Below are positions 19,465 to 29,169 of a stretch of DNA of 64,000 bases, one piece after another. Where the stretch lies: contig NZ_CP102384.1 of the NCBI RefSeq assembly GCF_024628865.1, positions 879,001-943,000 of the forward strand, written 5' to 3'. Under the pieces are notes generated by a model, which saw nothing but the letters and a program-made list of their open reading frames with translations, was not told the origin of the DNA and made no database searches. The position numbers and the translations under genes are program-made. The stretch comes from Sphingopyxis sp. DBS4. Lineage in GTDB: Bacteria; Pseudomonadota; Alphaproteobacteria; Sphingomonadales; Sphingomonadaceae. Within the stretch, counting starts at the first letter, position 1. Every line of letters begins with the position of its first letter.

Positions 19465-21111
19465 TTAAAGTTCCTTCGACAGCTTCTTGATGTCGACGTT
19501 CAAAATCTGGTCGTTCTCCGAATAGTCCACCGGGCAATCGATCAGGTGGACGCCCGGCGTGCTCAGCGTATGCGCCAGCAATTCCTTTAGGTGGGCGGCG
19601 CTTTCGACGCGGTGGCCCTTGGCGCCGTAGCTCTCGGCATATTTGACGAAATCGGGGTTGCCGTATGTCAGCCCCCAATCCTGAAAGCCCATGTTCGCCT
19701 GTTTCCAGCGGATCATGCCATAGCTCGAATCGTTGAGGATCAGCACGGTGATGTTGAGGCCGAGGCGCACTGCGGTCTCCATCTCCTGGCTGTTCATCAT
19801 GAAACCGCCGTCGCCGCAGATCGCCATCACCTTGCGATCGGGATAGACCATCGCCGACATCATCGCCGACGGCAGCCCCGCGCCCATCGTCGCGAGCGCA
19901 TTGTCGAGCAGCACGGTGTTCGGGCGATAGGCGGTATAGCCGCGCGCGAACCAGATCTTATAGACGCCGTTGTCGAGGCAGATGATCCCGTCGTCGGGCA
20001 TCGCATCGCGGACCTGCTGCACCAGATGCGGCGGGAAGATCGGGAAGCGCGCGTCGGCGGCGAGCGGCGCGGTATGGTCGACCTCGGCCTGGCGATAGGC
20101 GAGCATATGATCGAACGCCCAGCCGCCGTTGGGGACGATATCCTCCTTCATCTGCCAGATGGCGTTGGCGATGTCGCCGATCACCTCGATGTCGGGGAAA
20201 TAGACGGGATCGACCTCGGCGGTCTTGGTCGAGACGTGGATGACGGTCGGCCCGCCCGCCTTCATGAAGAAGGGCGGTTTTTCAATGACGTCGTGGCCGA
20301 TGTTGACGATGCAGTCCGACGCCTCGACCGCGCGGTGGACGAAGTCGCCCGCCGACAGCGCGGCGCAGCCGAGGAATTTCGGATGCCGCTCGTCGATCAC
20401 GCCCTTGCCGAGCTGGGTGGTCAGGAAGGGGATGCCGGTCTTTTCGATGAATTGCAGCAGCATCCGGCTGGTCATCGTGCGGTTCGCGCCCGCGCCGATC
20501 ACCAGCACCGGCGATTTCGCGTTCTCGAGCGCCTTCACCGCCTCGCGGATCGATTTGACGTCGGCGGTCGGCCGGCGCGAATGGCTGCGCTTCAGCGGCA
20601 GGCTTTCGGTATGCTCGTCGGCGATATCCTCGGGCAGTTCGATATGCACCGCACCGGGCTTTTCCTCCTCGGCGAGGCGAAAGGCCTCGCGCACGCGGCT
20701 CGGGATATTGTCGGACGAAGCCATCTGGTGGGTATATTTGGTGATCGGACCCATCATCGCGACAACGTCGAGAATCTGGAAGCGGCCCTGCTTCGATTTC
20801 TTGATCGGTTTCTGCCCGGTGATCATCATCATCGGCATCCCACCGAGCTGCGCGTAAGCCGCTGCAGTGACGAAGTTCGTCGCGCCGGGACCAAGCGTCG
20901 CGAGGCAGACGCCGGTCTTGCCGGTGTGGCGGCCATAGGTCGCGGCCATGAAGCCCGCGCCCTGTTCGTGGCGGGTCAGGATCAGCTTGATCTTTTTCGA
21001 GCGCGACAGGCTGTCGAGAAAATCGAGATTCTCCTCGCCGGGAACGCCGAAGATATATTCGACGCCCTCTTCCTCGAGGCATTCGATGAACAGGTCGGAT
21101 GCTTTTTTCAT
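19465..21111 (-). CDS. Acetolactate synthase large-subunit-like ThDP enzyme
   Basis: The 548-residue protein has the three-domain ThDP-enzyme fold. The catalytic Glu is in LTRHEQGAGFMA near 50, with LGPGATNFVTA following. The C-terminal cofactor-binding GDGGFMMNSQEMETA motif ends with LNDSSYGMIRWKQ. It resembles acetolactate synthases that condense two pyruvates, but no regulatory-subunit gene is adjacent and the ilv partners are absent. A catabolic or other carboligase role linked to the neighbouring aldehyde dehydrogenase is equally possible. It is followed after about 25 bp by the GIY-YIG element. Confidence 0.85.
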   Translation of the reverse strand: MKKASDLFIECLEEEGVEYIFGVPGEENLDFLDSLSRSKKIKLILTRHEQGAGFMAATYGRHTGKTGVCLATLGPGATNFVTAAAYAQLGGMPMMMITGQKPIKKSKQGRFQILDVVAMMGPITKYTHQMASSDNIPSRVREAFRLAEEEKPGAVHIELPEDIADEHTESLPLKRSHSRRPTADVKSIREAVKALENAKSPVLVIGAGANRTMTSRMLLQFIEKTGIPFLTTQLGKGVIDERHPKFLGCAALSAGDFVHRAVEASDCIVNIGHDVIEKPPFFMKAGGPTVIHVSTKTAEVDPVYFPDIEVIGDIANAIWQMKEDIVPNGGWAFDHMLAYRQAEVDHTAPLAADARFPIFPPHLVQQVRDAMPDDGIICLDNGVYKIWFARGYTAYRPNTVLLDNALATMGAGLPSAMMSAMVYPDRKVMAICGDGGFMMNSQEMETAVRLGLNITVLILNDSSYGMIRWKQANMGFQDWGLTYGNPDFVKYAESYGAKGHRVESAAHLKELLAHTLSTPGVHLIDCPVDYSENDQILNVDIKKLSKEL

Positions 21112-21488
21112 GCTCTAGTCGCCCCCTCAGCCCATGCACCGTGCCGGTGCGGCTTTTCAGTCCGTGCCGGCGACCAGCGGCGCAATATCGGCGCGGCGGT
21201 TCCCGTCGTTGGTCGCGAGTCCCTGCTGTGCCGGGAAGGATTTGTAACGAGGGGGGAGGGGGTTGTCACGCGGGGCTTGGTGAGGGCGTAAACCATTCCT
21301 CTGAACCTCGTCATTGCGAGCGCAGTCATCTTATTCCTCTCCCGCAAGCGGGAGGGGCAGCGAGACTTGCGAGCTTGCTCGCTAGTCGCAGCGGGGACGG
21401 CTTCGTTACCGCTGCATCGGATAAGATTCGCGCAGAGGCCGCAGAGAAAAGGGGATTCACACGACAGCGCGGAAAAAGCGGGCGATCG
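21112..21488. other. Intergenic region with decayed repeats
   Basis: No gene is seen in these 377 bp. The stretch holds a partial GTCATTGCGAGCG repeat at 21310-21322 and the double-hairpin repeat at 21336-21396. The promoter of the acetolactate-synthase-like gene should be near its left end. No other structure stood out. Confidence 0.6.
21336..21396. repeat. Double-hairpin repeat, about 61 bp, copy 1
   Basis: The unit has one hairpin, CTCCCGCAAGCGGGAG, followed by a second, GACTTGCGAGC TT GCTCGCTAGTC, then CGCAGCGGGG. Closely related copies are at 57411-57471 and, in reverse orientation, about 25005-25073. Arm sequences differ between copies while pairing is kept. Confidence 0.75.
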
Positions 21489-21884
21489 TTAGGCGAGGCC
21501 TTCCGGAACCATGGGCAGGTCGTCGTCTGCCAGCCAAGGAACATCGTGCGATGTCCAGATATGAATCACGGGCCGAAGCACGGGGTCGGCATCGAGAGTG
21601 GCGACGCGCAGTATATATTCGTCTTGCCCGGTACGCATAGCAACGAGGTGTGACCCGCACCGGCCGCAGAAATACCTCACCTTGCCCGGTGAAGATTCAT
21701 AGCCTTTCACAATCTCGTCGCCGATCAGCCAACGAAAATTCTCGCGACGGACCCGAGCGGTCGGGGCCGCTGCCGCTGCGTGGGCCTTTCTGCATGTGTG
21801 GCAGTGACAAAATCCGATGGGGCTCGACAGTTCATCGATTTCATATCGGACCGCACGGCACAGGCAACTTCCTTGGAGCGACAT
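21489..21884 (-). CDS. GFA/CENP-V family zinc protein
   Basis: This 131-residue protein matches the glutathione-dependent formaldehyde-activating (GFA/CENP-V) fold. Zinc-binding cysteines appear as GSCLCRAV, GFCHCHTCRKAH and YFCGRCGSHLV, the usual spacing for two zinc sites. Members bind glutathione adducts or are of unknown function; an actual formaldehyde role is not shown. The gene stands alone between the acetolactate-synthase-like gene and cobT, in the same direction as both. The start MSLQGSCLC is the family's normal start. Confidence 0.85.
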   Translation of the reverse strand: MSLQGSCLCRAVRYEIDELSSPIGFCHCHTCRKAHAAAAAPTARVRRENFRWLIGDEIVKGYESSPGKVRYFCGRCGSHLVAMRTGQDEYILRVATLDADPVLRPVIHIWTSHDVPWLADDDLPMVPEGLA

Positions 21885-21927
21885 TGCTTGAACCCTTCAT
21901 GCCCAGAGGAAGGCAAATAATCGCGCC

Positions 21928-23751
21928 TCAATCGATATCGAACAGCCCCGCCAGCTGCTCGACCATCGTTCCGCCCAATTGTTCGGCGTCCATGATCGTC
22001 ACCGCGCGGCTGTAATAGCGGGTCACGTCGTGGCCGATGCCGATCGCGCAAAGCTCGACCGGCGAGCGGTTCTCGATCCATTCGATCACCTGGCGGAGAT
22101 GCTGGTCGAGATAGGCGCCGTGATTGACCGACAGCGTGCTGTCGTCGACCGGGGCGCCGTCGCTGATCACCATCAGGATGCGGCGCTCCTCGGGCCGGTT
22201 GATGATGCGGTGGTGGGCCCACATCAAGGCTTCGCCGTCGATATTTTCCTTGAGCAGTCCCTCGCGCATCATCAGGCCGAGCGACTTGCGCGCGCGGCGA
22301 TAGGGTTCGTCGGCGGGCTTGTAGATGATGTGGCGGAGATCGTTGAGGCGGCCGGGGTGTGGCGGGCGCCCGGCGGCGAGCCAGTCCTCGCGGCTCTGCC
22401 CGCCCTTCCAGGTGCGGGTGGTGAAGCCGAGGATTTCGGTCTTCACCCCGCAGCGTTCGAGCGTGCGCGCGAGGATGTCGGCGCTGATCGCGGCGATGCT
22501 GATCGGCCGCCCGCGCATCGATCCACTATTGTCGAGCAGCAAGGTGACGACGGTGTCGCGGAAATCGGTGTCGCGTTCAATCTTGTAGGACAGCGACTGG
22601 CCGGGCGAGACGACGACGCGGGCGAGGCGGGCGGCGTCGAGCTGGCCTTCCTCCTGATCGAAATCCCACGCGCGGTTCTGCTGCGCCATCAGGCGGCGCT
22701 GGAGGCGGTTGGCGAGCTTGGTCACCGCGCCCTGCAGATGCGTCATCTGCTGGTCGAGATAGGCGCGCAGCCGCGTCAGCTCGTCGGCGTCGCAAAGCTC
22801 GGTCGCGGCGACGATCTCGTCGTGCTTTTCGGTGAAGCGGATGTAATTGAAATCGGGGACGTCGGTCGGCAGGCGGTTGGGACGGACGGGGAGCATCCCC
22901 TCGTCGCCTTCGCCGCCCATCTCGGGCTCGCCGTCGGCCTCCATCTCCTGCGCGTCGGGGTCGGATTCGCCGTCGTCGGCCTGGTCGCCCGCCATTTCGG
23001 CGCGCGCGTCGACCTGGCTTTCGCCGGCGCCGCCGTCCTCGCTTTCCTGTTCCTCCTGGCTGTCCTCGGCCTCGGACTCATCCTCTTCGCCGCTGTCTTC
23101 TGAGCCTTGCTCGACCGGCTCGTCGCCCTGAATGAGGTCGAGGTGGCGGAGCGCGAGTTTCGCGGTTTCGGCGAAGGCGGCCTGATCGTCGATAAGCATT
23201 GCAAGCGCGGTCAGGTCGCCGCCCGCATCCTTGGTGATCCATTCGCGCACCAGCGACAGGCCGGTCTCGGTCCCCTGCGGCGCCTGCTCGCCGGTCAGCG
23301 CCTCGCGCAGCATCAGTTCGAGCGCGCTCGATATCGGCACGTCGTCCTTGGTCTGCGCACGGGCGATCGGGTCCGACCGCATCCGCATCGCGAGGCTGGC
23401 CGACAGGTTGGCGCGCATCCCCACCATGTTGCGCGCGCCGAGCGCCTCGACCCGCGCGCGTTCCATCGCATCGAACGCCGCGGCGGCGAGCGGTTCGGCG
23501 GGGCGCGCCGCGTTGTGCAGCTTGTCGCTGTGATGCTTCATGCGCAGCGCATAGCTGTCGGCGAAGCCGCGTGCCTCGGCGACCTGATCGCGCGGCAGCG
23601 TGCGCGACGGGGTCGGCACCTTGATCGCCTTGCCGATCTGCGCGGGGGCGTCGGCGGTGAAGCCGACCTCGACCTCCGCATCGCGGGTGACCGCGCGCGC
23701 GACGCTCGACAGCGCGGTTTTCAGATCGTCGAGGGGAGATTGGGAGGCCAT
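21928..23751 (-). CDS. cobT: CobT-like cobaltochelatase subunit (VWA domain)
   Basis: The 607-residue protein has the CobT layout: an N-terminal helical region, a long acidic Glu/Asp/Ser-rich linker (about 215-290), and a C-terminal von Willebrand A domain whose MIDAS motif is [11 protein letters not shown] near 400. CobT pairs with the AAA+ protein CobS to drive CobN-mediated cobalt insertion in aerobic cobalamin synthesis. CobS lies at 25088-26077, with a lipoprotein hydrolase gene between. CobN and other cob genes are absent from the window, so the pathway role is inferred from family alone. Confidence 0.9.
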   Translation of the reverse strand: MASQSPLDDLKTALSSVARAVTRDAEVEVGFTADAPAQIGKAIKVPTPSRTLPRDQVAEARGFADSYALRMKHHSDKLHNAARPAEPLAAAAFDAMERARVEALGARNMVGMRANLSASLAMRMRSDPIARAQTKDDVPISSALELMLREALTGEQAPQGTETGLSLVREWITKDAGGDLTALAMLIDDQAAFAETAKLALRHLDLIQGDEPVEQGSEDSGEEDESEAEDSQEEQESEDGGAGESQVDARAEMAGDQADDGESDPDAQEMEADGEPEMGGEGDEGMLPVRPNRLPTDVPDFNYIRFTEKHDEIVAATELCDADELTRLRAYLDQQMTHLQGAVTKLANRLQRRLMAQQNRAWDFDQEEGQLDAARLARVVVSPGQSLSYKIERDTDFRDTVVTLLLDNSGSMRGRPISIAAISADILARTLERCGVKTEILGFTTRTWKGGQSREDWLAAGRPPHPGRLNDLRHIIYKPADEPYRRARKSLGLMMREGLLKENIDGEALMWAHHRIINRPEERRILMVISDGAPVDDSTLSVNHGAYLDQHLRQVIEWIENRSPVELCAIGIGHDVTRYYSRAVTIMDAEQLGGTMVEQLAGLFDID

Positions 23752-23801
23752 GACGAGTCGGCTCTAACCAGCTTTTGGGACGGAAGGAAGGGGCGCCACG
23801 C

Positions 23802-24989
23802 TCAATCCTCCTCGTCGCCCGCGGTGCGATGGCAGATCGCATTGTCGTCGGGCTTGGGGTCGGCCGGATCGGGGATCAGGCGGAAGATATAGGCCCAAGG
23901 CGTCGCGACGCGCTCGGGCCGCGCGGGCTTGCCGGCGATCACGTCGACGAAGTCGCGGCAGGCGACCGCGCTGCGCAGGAAATTGCTATGCCCGGTCGAT
24001 CCGCGCGAGACGTCGGTCGTGTCGATCACGGTCACGCCCGGCACTGCGCGCACATAGCAGCGCTCGGGCAGGCCCTTGGCGCGAAGGTCGGCAGCCTCGA
24101 ACGGATCGAAGCAATAGGGCGAACCGAGCCGCGGATAGCCGTGCAGCGCGCGCGAGGCGGCGAGCGCCTTGTCGCGCAGCGAGACATAGATCGTCATATG
24201 CCGCCCGCGCTCGACGCGCTCGGGCGCCAGCACGTCGCCCGCGATGTCGCGCTCGAAGGTCTCGCGGTCGATGTCGGGCGAGGCGAGGATGATGTTGGAG
24301 ATGTTCGTCGCGCGTCCGGCGCGGCGCGACAGCCGATCGGCGGTCGCGATCGCGGGGATCACCAGCCGCGCGCCGAGCGAGTGCGACACGACGACGATCT
24401 CCTTGACCCAAGGCCGATCGGCGAGGGTGCGCAGAAAATCTCCGAAATAGCGCACGTCATGATACATATTGGTTTCGTCGACCGCATATTTCAGTACTTC
24501 GCCCTGCGACGGCCAGCTATATTCGATTACCGGCCCGTCGAAGCCGGTCATGCGCGCGATCTGCGCAGCATCCTTCGAGGTCGTCTCGAACGTCTCGCGA
24601 TAGCCGTGGACATAGAGGAGCACGCGGCCCTGCTTGCGGTCGGTCTCGGCCTGCAGCGCCTGCCACCAGTCGCCCTCGTCCTGGAACGCCATCGGCGTGC
24701 GGAATTTTTTCTTGCCGCCGATGGTGCTCTCGCCCGGTGCGGCGAAGCGGCCGTAGCGTATCGTGTCGCCGCGATGGTTGGTGAGCGTGACCGCCTCGGT
24801 GCGGCAATCGGGCAGCCGGCTGGTGACGAAGAAGAGCGGCAGCGCCGCTGCATCGACCGGCACTCCCGCCGCCGTGGTGCAGCGCGGGTCGGCGACATAG
24901 GCGGCGTGGCGGACATCGCCGTAATCGACGGGCGAGATGCAGCCCGTCAGCAGAAGGGCAGGAAGGGTCGAGGCTATCCAGCGTTGCAT
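23802..24989 (-). CDS. DUF900-type alpha/beta-hydrolase lipoprotein
   Basis: The 395-residue product begins with a lipoprotein signal (LLLTGC at about 15-20). It has an alpha/beta-hydrolase fold of the DUF900 group: a core strand RVLLYVHGYRETFE for the oxyanion hole and a nucleophile elbow VVVSHSLGARLV (Ser). A late His candidate is in GSTGHSNFL. The ATG at 24989 is chosen over a GTG six bases upstream. Substrate unknown; an esterase acting at the cell envelope is likely. It sits between cobS and cobT in the same direction, but its sequence gives no link to cobalamin. Confidence 0.82.
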   Translation of the reverse strand: MQRWIASTLPALLLTGCISPVDYGDVRHAAYVADPRCTTAAGVPVDAAALPLFFVTSRLPDCRTEAVTLTNHRGDTIRYGRFAAPGESTIGGKKKFRTPMAFQDEGDWWQALQAETDRKQGRVLLYVHGYRETFETTSKDAAQIARMTGFDGPVIEYSWPSQGEVLKYAVDETNMYHDVRYFGDFLRTLADRPWVKEIVVVSHSLGARLVIPAIATADRLSRRAGRATNISNIILASPDIDRETFERDIAGDVLAPERVERGRHMTIYVSLRDKALAASRALHGYPRLGSPYCFDPFEAADLRAKGLPERCYVRAVPGVTVIDTTDVSRGSTGHSNFLRSAVACRDFVDVIAGKPARPERVATPWAYIFRLIPDPADPKPDDNAICHRTAGDEED

Positions 24990-25004
24990 TGTCACGCGAC
25001 GTCA

Positions 25005-25073
25005 CCCCCTCCGCTGCGACTAGGCGGCAAGCTGCCAAGTCTCGCCGCCTCCCCCATCGAGGGGGAGGGGGTG
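25005..25073. repeat. Double-hairpin repeat, copy 2 (reverse orientation)
   Basis: Read on the minus strand, this has the same order as the copy at 21336: a C/G-rich hairpin (CCCCCTCGATGGGGGAGG), then GCGAGACTTGGCAGC TT GCCGCC TAGTCGCAGCGG. It lies between cobS and the hydrolase gene. Confidence 0.65.
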
Positions 25074-25087
25074 GGGTGGCATTCGCA

Positions 25088-26077
25088 TCACTTGCCGATC
25101 ACGCCCTCGGGCAGATCCTCGCCGAACACGCGCTGATAATATTCGGCGACGATCATCCGTTCGGCTTCGTCGCACTTGTTGAGGAACGACAGGCGGAAGG
25201 CGAAGCCGATATTGTGGAAGATCGCGGCGTTCTGCGCCCAGCTGATCACCGTGCGTGGGCTCATCACGGTCGAGATGTCGCCGTTGATGAAGCCCTGGCG
25301 TGTCAGGTCGGCGACCTTCACCATATTGGCGACGGTCGCGTCGTCGGTGCCGGGAACCTTGGCGAGGATGATCGCGCTTTCGGTCGCGGCGGGCAGATAG
25401 TTCAGCGTGACAACGATGTTCCAGCGGTCCATCTGGCCCTGGTTGATCTGCTGCGTGCCGTGATAGAGCCCGCTCGTGTCGCCGAGCCCGACGGTGTTCG
25501 CGGTCGAGAAGAGGCGGAAATGCGGGTTCGGGCGGATGACCCGGTTCTGGTCGAGCAGGGTCAGCTTGCCCTCCGCCTCCAGCACGCGCTGAATCACGAA
25601 CATCACGTCGGGGCGCCCCGCGTCATATTCGTCGAAGACGAGCGCGGTCGGGGTCTGCAGCGCCCAGGGGAGCAGGCCCTCGCGGAACTCGGTAACCTGC
25701 TGGCCGTCGCGCAGCACGATCGCGTCGCGACCGACGAGATCGATGCGGCTGATATGCGCGTCGAGGTTGACGCGGATGCACGGCCATTTGAGGCGGGCGG
25801 CGACCTGCTCGATGTGGGTCGACTTGCCGGTGCCGTGATAGCCCTGCACCATGACGCGGCGGTTGAACTTGAACCCGGCGAGGATCGCGAGCGTCGTGTC
25901 GCCGTCGAAGACATAGGCGGGGTCGAGGTCGGGGACTCGCTCGTCGGCCTCGCTGAACGCCGGCACCTTCATGTCGATATCGACGCCGAACACCTCGCGC
26001 GCGTCGACCTCGATATCCGGGGCCGCAAGAAGCGTCGAACCGTGATGGTCGGGGAGGCTGTTCGGGATGTCGGTCAT
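25088..26077 (-). CDS. cobS: CobS-like cobaltochelatase AAA+ ATPase
   Basis: This 329-residue MoxR-type AAA+ protein starts [11 protein letters not shown] at 26077. It has Walker [17 protein letters not shown], Walker [14 protein letters not shown], and sensor-region [12 protein letters not shown]. CobS hydrolyses ATP and, with CobT, powers cobalt insertion by CobN. Length and motifs are typical. The longer frame to 26146 has a non-conserved leader. The order here (J-domain protein, NTF2-like, cobS, hydrolase, cobT) is all on the minus strand and could be one transcript. Confidence 0.92.
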   Translation of the reverse strand: MTDIPNSLPDHHGSTLLAAPDIEVDAREVFGVDIDMKVPAFSEADERVPDLDPAYVFDGDTTLAILAGFKFNRRVMVQGYHGTGKSTHIEQVAARLKWPCIRVNLDAHISRIDLVGRDAIVLRDGQQVTEFREGLLPWALQTPTALVFDEYDAGRPDVMFVIQRVLEAEGKLTLLDQNRVIRPNPHFRLFSTANTVGLGDTSGLYHGTQQINQGQMDRWNIVVTLNYLPAATESAIILAKVPGTDDATVANMVKVADLTRQGFINGDISTVMSPRTVISWAQNAAIFHNIGFAFRLSFLNKCDEAERMIVAEYYQRVFGEDLPEGVIGK

Positions 26078-26170
26078 GTTTCTTGTCCAGCGATAGATCA
26101 GGGAGAGTCGCCGCGCTGCGGCGCTTCGCCGTCGCGGTATCGCCATGGGTTGCGGCTTGCAACGGCTTAT

Positions 26171-26608
26171 TCAGAAGATCTCGAGCGCCTTCATCACCGC
26201 CGACTGGTCGTAATAGGGGCGTTCGCAGACGATCTTGTCGCTGCCGGGCGCGAATTCGAAGCTTGCCGCCATGCGGACGCGAAAGGCCTTGCCGGTCGGC
26301 TCGATCGTGCGGAGGCCGAGCCGCAGCGGGCCGAGATGGGTGCCGGTCAGCCAGAATTCGACGAGAACCGTGTCGGTCGCCGCGTCGGCGGCGATCGCGA
26401 TCACCTCGTTCGCCTGATCGGGAAAAGGCTCGCGCGAGGCGGCGAAATAGGAGCGCACGGCCGCTTCGCCGTCGAAGATGGTGCCGGGACCGAGCAGTTC
26501 GTAGCGCGGATGCTCGAAGGTCGCGAGGACGCCGTCCCAATCGTGCGTGATCTCCAGCGCCATGTGGCGGCGGACGGTTTCGATACGCCTTTCGTCGAGG
26601 TCGCTCAT
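26171..26608 (-). CDS. NTF2-like/SnoaL-type protein
   Basis: The 145-residue product has the pattern of a SnoaL or nuclear-transport-factor-2 cone fold: an N-terminal helix pair (RRIETVRRHMALEITHDWDG), GPGTIFDGEAAVRSYFAA in the middle, and beta strands ending FAPGSDKIVCERPYYDQ. Such proteins bind or isomerise small hydrophobic molecules; no catalytic residue can be assigned here. It lies 10 bp downstream of the J-domain gene and 93 bp before cobS. Confidence 0.75.
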   Translation of the reverse strand: MSDLDERRIETVRRHMALEITHDWDGVLATFEHPRYELLGPGTIFDGEAAVRSYFAASREPFPDQANEVIAIAADAATDTVLVEFWLTGTHLGPLRLGLRTIEPTGKAFRVRMAASFEFAPGSDKIVCERPYYDQSAVMKALEIF

Positions 26609-26618
26609 CGCGCTTCTC

Positions 26619-27209
26619 CTATGCGAACGCCTTCGTCTTTCTCAGCAACTGGTAGGCCGCGACCACTTCGCCGAGCCGCGTCTCGAAACTGCGGTCGCCG
26701 CCGTTGCGGTCGGGGTGATATTTGCGCACGAGTTCGCTGTAGCGGCGACGCAGCGCGGCGCGGTCGGCCTCGGGCGAGAGGCCCATCAGCCCCAGCGCGC
26801 GATGCTCCTCGCGGTTGAAACGCGGATCGGCGGCTTCGCGGCGCGCCTCGTACATTCGCTGGCGGAAACGCGCGCCGAGTGCGTCCATCGGATCCTTGAA
26901 ATCGGCCCAGCGCGGCGGCAGATCGGCGCTGCCCGCGGGACGAAAGGCGCGGCTTTCGGTTTCCCAGCCGGCGGTCGGCGACTGCGCCGCCATGATCTGG
27001 TCGGCGCTCATCCCCTCGAAGAAATTATAGCCCGCGTTGAACTCGCGGACATGGTCGAGGCACAGATAGCGATAGGGGGGCGGGCCGTCGGGCGAGCGCT
27101 GCTGGGTCGCGGGCGCGCGAAACTCGCCGGGCTCGCGGCAACCGGCAACGGCACAGGGGGCTTCGCGCGGAACGCGGCCATGGAATCGGGGGGAGCGGGG
27201 GCTTGTCAT
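26619..27209 (-). CDS. C-terminal J-domain protein
   Basis: With the ATG at 27209 (MTSPRSPRFHG) the product has 196 residues. The N-terminal part holds conserved cysteines and histidine (CAVAGCREPGEF, YLCLDHVREFN), a possible small metal site. The C-terminal 60 residues are a J domain with HPD in LVRKYHPDRNGGD. J proteins stimulate Hsp70 ATPase and deliver clients. Its bolA neighbour is divergent, and the start codons are only 28 bp apart. The frame extends upstream to 27320, but that part overlaps the bolA reading frame and is rejected. Confidence 0.85.
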   Translation of the reverse strand: MTSPRSPRFHGRVPREAPCAVAGCREPGEFRAPATQQRSPDGPPPYRYLCLDHVREFNAGYNFFEGMSADQIMAAQSPTAGWETESRAFRPAGSADLPPRWADFKDPMDALGARFRQRMYEARREAADPRFNREEHRALGLMGLSPEADRAALRRRYSELVRKYHPDRNGGDRSFETRLGEVVAAYQLLRKTKAFA

Positions 27210-27237
27210 GTGGATCGTCCGGTCCCAACATGGGGGC

Positions 27238-27516
27238 ATGACGCAAAAAGGTCCAGTGCAACACGAGATGGAGGAGCGGCTGAGCGCGGCTTTTCCCGAT
27301 GCCGATTTCATTCTCAGCAACGATAGCGCCCAGCATCACGGACATGCCGGGGACGACGGTTCGGGCGAATCGCATTTCAGCCTGAGCATCACCTGGGCGG
27401 GCTTTGCGGGGCAGAATCGCGTCGCGCGTCAGCGCGCGGTGAACAAGGCGCTCGGCGACCTGCCGGGGAACCGCGTCCATGCGCTGGCGATCAAGGCGAC
27501 GGCGCCGGGAGAATAG
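27238..27516 (+). CDS. bolA: BolA family protein
   Basis: The 92-residue product ([15 protein letters not shown]) has the BolA fold: an N-terminal helix, then a conserved-type [20 protein letters not shown] region and the C-terminal helix ([20 protein letters not shown]). BolA proteins pair with monothiol glutaredoxins in Fe-S handling or act in stress responses. The start at 27238 avoids overlap with the divergent J-domain gene. It is followed after 8 bp by a DUF2200 gene. Confidence 0.9.
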   Translation: MTQKGPVQHEMEERLSAAFPDADFILSNDSAQHHGHAGDDGSGESHFSLSITWAGFAGQNRVARQRAVNKALGDLPGNRVHALAIKATAPGE

Positions 27517-27524
27517 GACGCGGC

Positions 27525-27884
27525 ATGGCGGAGCATCGCATCTATCGGATGAGCTTTGCGAAGGTCTATCCCCTGCTGGTTGCGAAAGCGGAGCGCAAGG
27601 GGCGGACGAAGGCCGAGGTCGATGAAATCATCCACTGGCTGACTGGCTACAGCCAGGCGCAACTCGACGCAGAGCTCGCGGCCGGCACCGATTTTACCGG
27701 TTTCTTCGCCGCGGCTCCTGCGATGAACGCGGCGCGGGCCGAGATCAAGGGCGTCGTCTGCGGCGTGCGCGTCGAGGATATCGCCGAGCCGCTGATGCGC
27801 GAGATCCGCTATCTCGACAAGCTGATCGACGAACTCGCCAAGGGGAAGGCGATGGAGAAGATATTGCGGGCACCAGCGCCATGA
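27525..27884 (+). CDS. DUF2200 family protein
   Basis: This 119-residue protein matches the DUF2200 pattern throughout ([20 protein letters not shown], then [16 protein letters not shown] and an [17 protein letters not shown] end). No function is known for this family. It has no signal peptide or membrane segment. The start is 8 bp after bolA, and the stop overlaps the cupin gene by 4 bp (ATGA), so it is in a bolA-DUF2200-cupin-pirin operon. Confidence 0.85.
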   Translation: MAEHRIYRMSFAKVYPLLVAKAERKGRTKAEVDEIIHWLTGYSQAQLDAELAAGTDFTGFFAAAPAMNAARAEIKGVVCGVRVEDIAEPLMREIRYLDKLIDELAKGKAMEKILRAPAP

Positions 27885-28252
27885 CGATCGACAAGGTCAA
27901 TATCGCCGACGCCTTCGCGACCTTCGATGATCACTGGAACCCGCGTGTCGCCGGCGACATCAATGATTTCCAGGTCAAGCTGGTGAAGATCGACGGCAAG
28001 TTCGACTGGCATCACCATGATATAGAAGACGAATTATTCCTTGTCGTCGCGGGACGGATGAAGATGGCGTTTCGCGACCGCGACGTGATCGTCGGACCGG
28101 GAGAGTTCATCATCGTCCCCCACGGCATCGAACATTGTCCCGAGGCGCTGGACGGCGAATGCCATGTCCTGCTGCTCGAACCTAATTCGACGCGCAACAC
28201 GGGCAATGTCGAAACCGAAAGGACGCGCCGGAAACTCGAAAGGATTCGCTGA
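27881..28252 (+). CDS. Small cupin protein
   Basis: The 123-residue protein is a single cupin barrel. The first metal motif is [25 protein letters not shown], and the second is [18 protein letters not shown]. The His/Glu pattern fits metal binding. Related proteins are sugar or small-acid-binding enzymes of uncertain role. It overlaps the DUF2200 gene at its start and the pirin start at its end (TGATG), and is therefore translationally coupled with both. Confidence 0.88.
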   Translation: MTIDKVNIADAFATFDDHWNPRVAGDINDFQVKLVKIDGKFDWHHHDIEDELFLVVAGRMKMAFRDRDVIVGPGEFIIVPHGIEHCPEALDGECHVLLLEPNSTRNTGNVETERTRRKLERIR

Positions 28253-29136
28253 TGTTCACCGTCATCACGCCCTCTACCCACGATATCGGCGCCTTCGATG
28301 TGCGGCGGACGCTGCCCGACAAGGAGCGGACGATGGTCGGCCCCTTCATCTTCGTCGACCAGTTCGGCCCCGCGCATTTCGACATCGGACAGGGGATGGA
28401 CGTGCGGCCGCACCCGCATATCAACCTGTCGACGCTGACCTATTTGTTCGAAGGGGCAATCGACCATCGCGACAGCCTGGGCACCTATGCGACGATCCGG
28501 CCGGGCGCGTGCAACCTGATGACCGCGGGGCGCGGTATCGTTCATTCGGAGCGCACGCCGCAGGCCGAACGCGCCACCGGTTCGCCGATCTCCGGCATGC
28601 AGACCTGGCTGGCGCTGCCCGACGGCAAGGAAGAGATCGACCCGGCGTTCGAGCATGTCGCGGCCGAAGACCTGCCGCTGGTCGAGGATGGAGCGGTCTC
28701 GGCGCGGGTGATCATGGGCAGCCTGTGGGGGGTGGCCGCCCCGACGACGCAGCACAGCGCGACGATCTATGCCGACATCGTGATGAACGCGGGCGCCAGC
28801 CTGCCGATTGAGGCCGAAGCCGACGAGCGCGCGGTGGTCGTCGCGATGGGCGATGCGAGCCTCGATGGCGAGGCGCTCGAACGCTACAGCCTTTATATCC
28901 TCAAGCCCGGCGAAGCGATGACGCTGCGCGCCGCGACCGACGCGCGGGTGATGCTGCTCGGCGGCGAGGCGTTCAGCACGCCGCGCCACCTGTGGTGGAA
29001 TTTCGTCAGCTCCTCGCGCGACCGGATCAACGAGGCCAAGCACGACTGGAGGGACCGCAAATTCCCGCTGGTGCCGGGCGATACGGAAGAGTTCATTCCG
29101 CTGCCCGGGATGCCGAAGACGCCGACCTATCCTTGA
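28252..29136 (+). CDS. Pirin family protein
   Basis: The 294-residue product has the bicupin pirin layout. The N-terminal domain contains GPFIFVDQFGPAHFD and the metal-binding VRPHPHINLSTLTYLFEG, IDHRDS and Glu/His of RGIVHSERTP. The C-terminal pirin domain ends with DRINEAKHDW. Bacterial pirins are metal-binding, some with quercetinase activity or a role in pyruvate dehydrogenase control; the true substrate here is unknown. It is the last gene of the operon that begins with bolA. Confidence 0.92.
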   Translation: MFTVITPSTHDIGAFDVRRTLPDKERTMVGPFIFVDQFGPAHFDIGQGMDVRPHPHINLSTLTYLFEGAIDHRDSLGTYATIRPGACNLMTAGRGIVHSERTPQAERATGSPISGMQTWLALPDGKEEIDPAFEHVAAEDLPLVEDGAVSARVIMGSLWGVAAPTTQHSATIYADIVMNAGASLPIEAEADERAVVVAMGDASLDGEALERYSLYILKPGEAMTLRAATDARVMLLGGEAFSTPRHLWWNFVSSSRDRINEAKHDWRDRKFPLVPGDTEEFIPLPGMPKTPTYP

Positions 29137-29169
29137 GCTTAAAAGCGACATTCTGCGTTTCATGATTTT

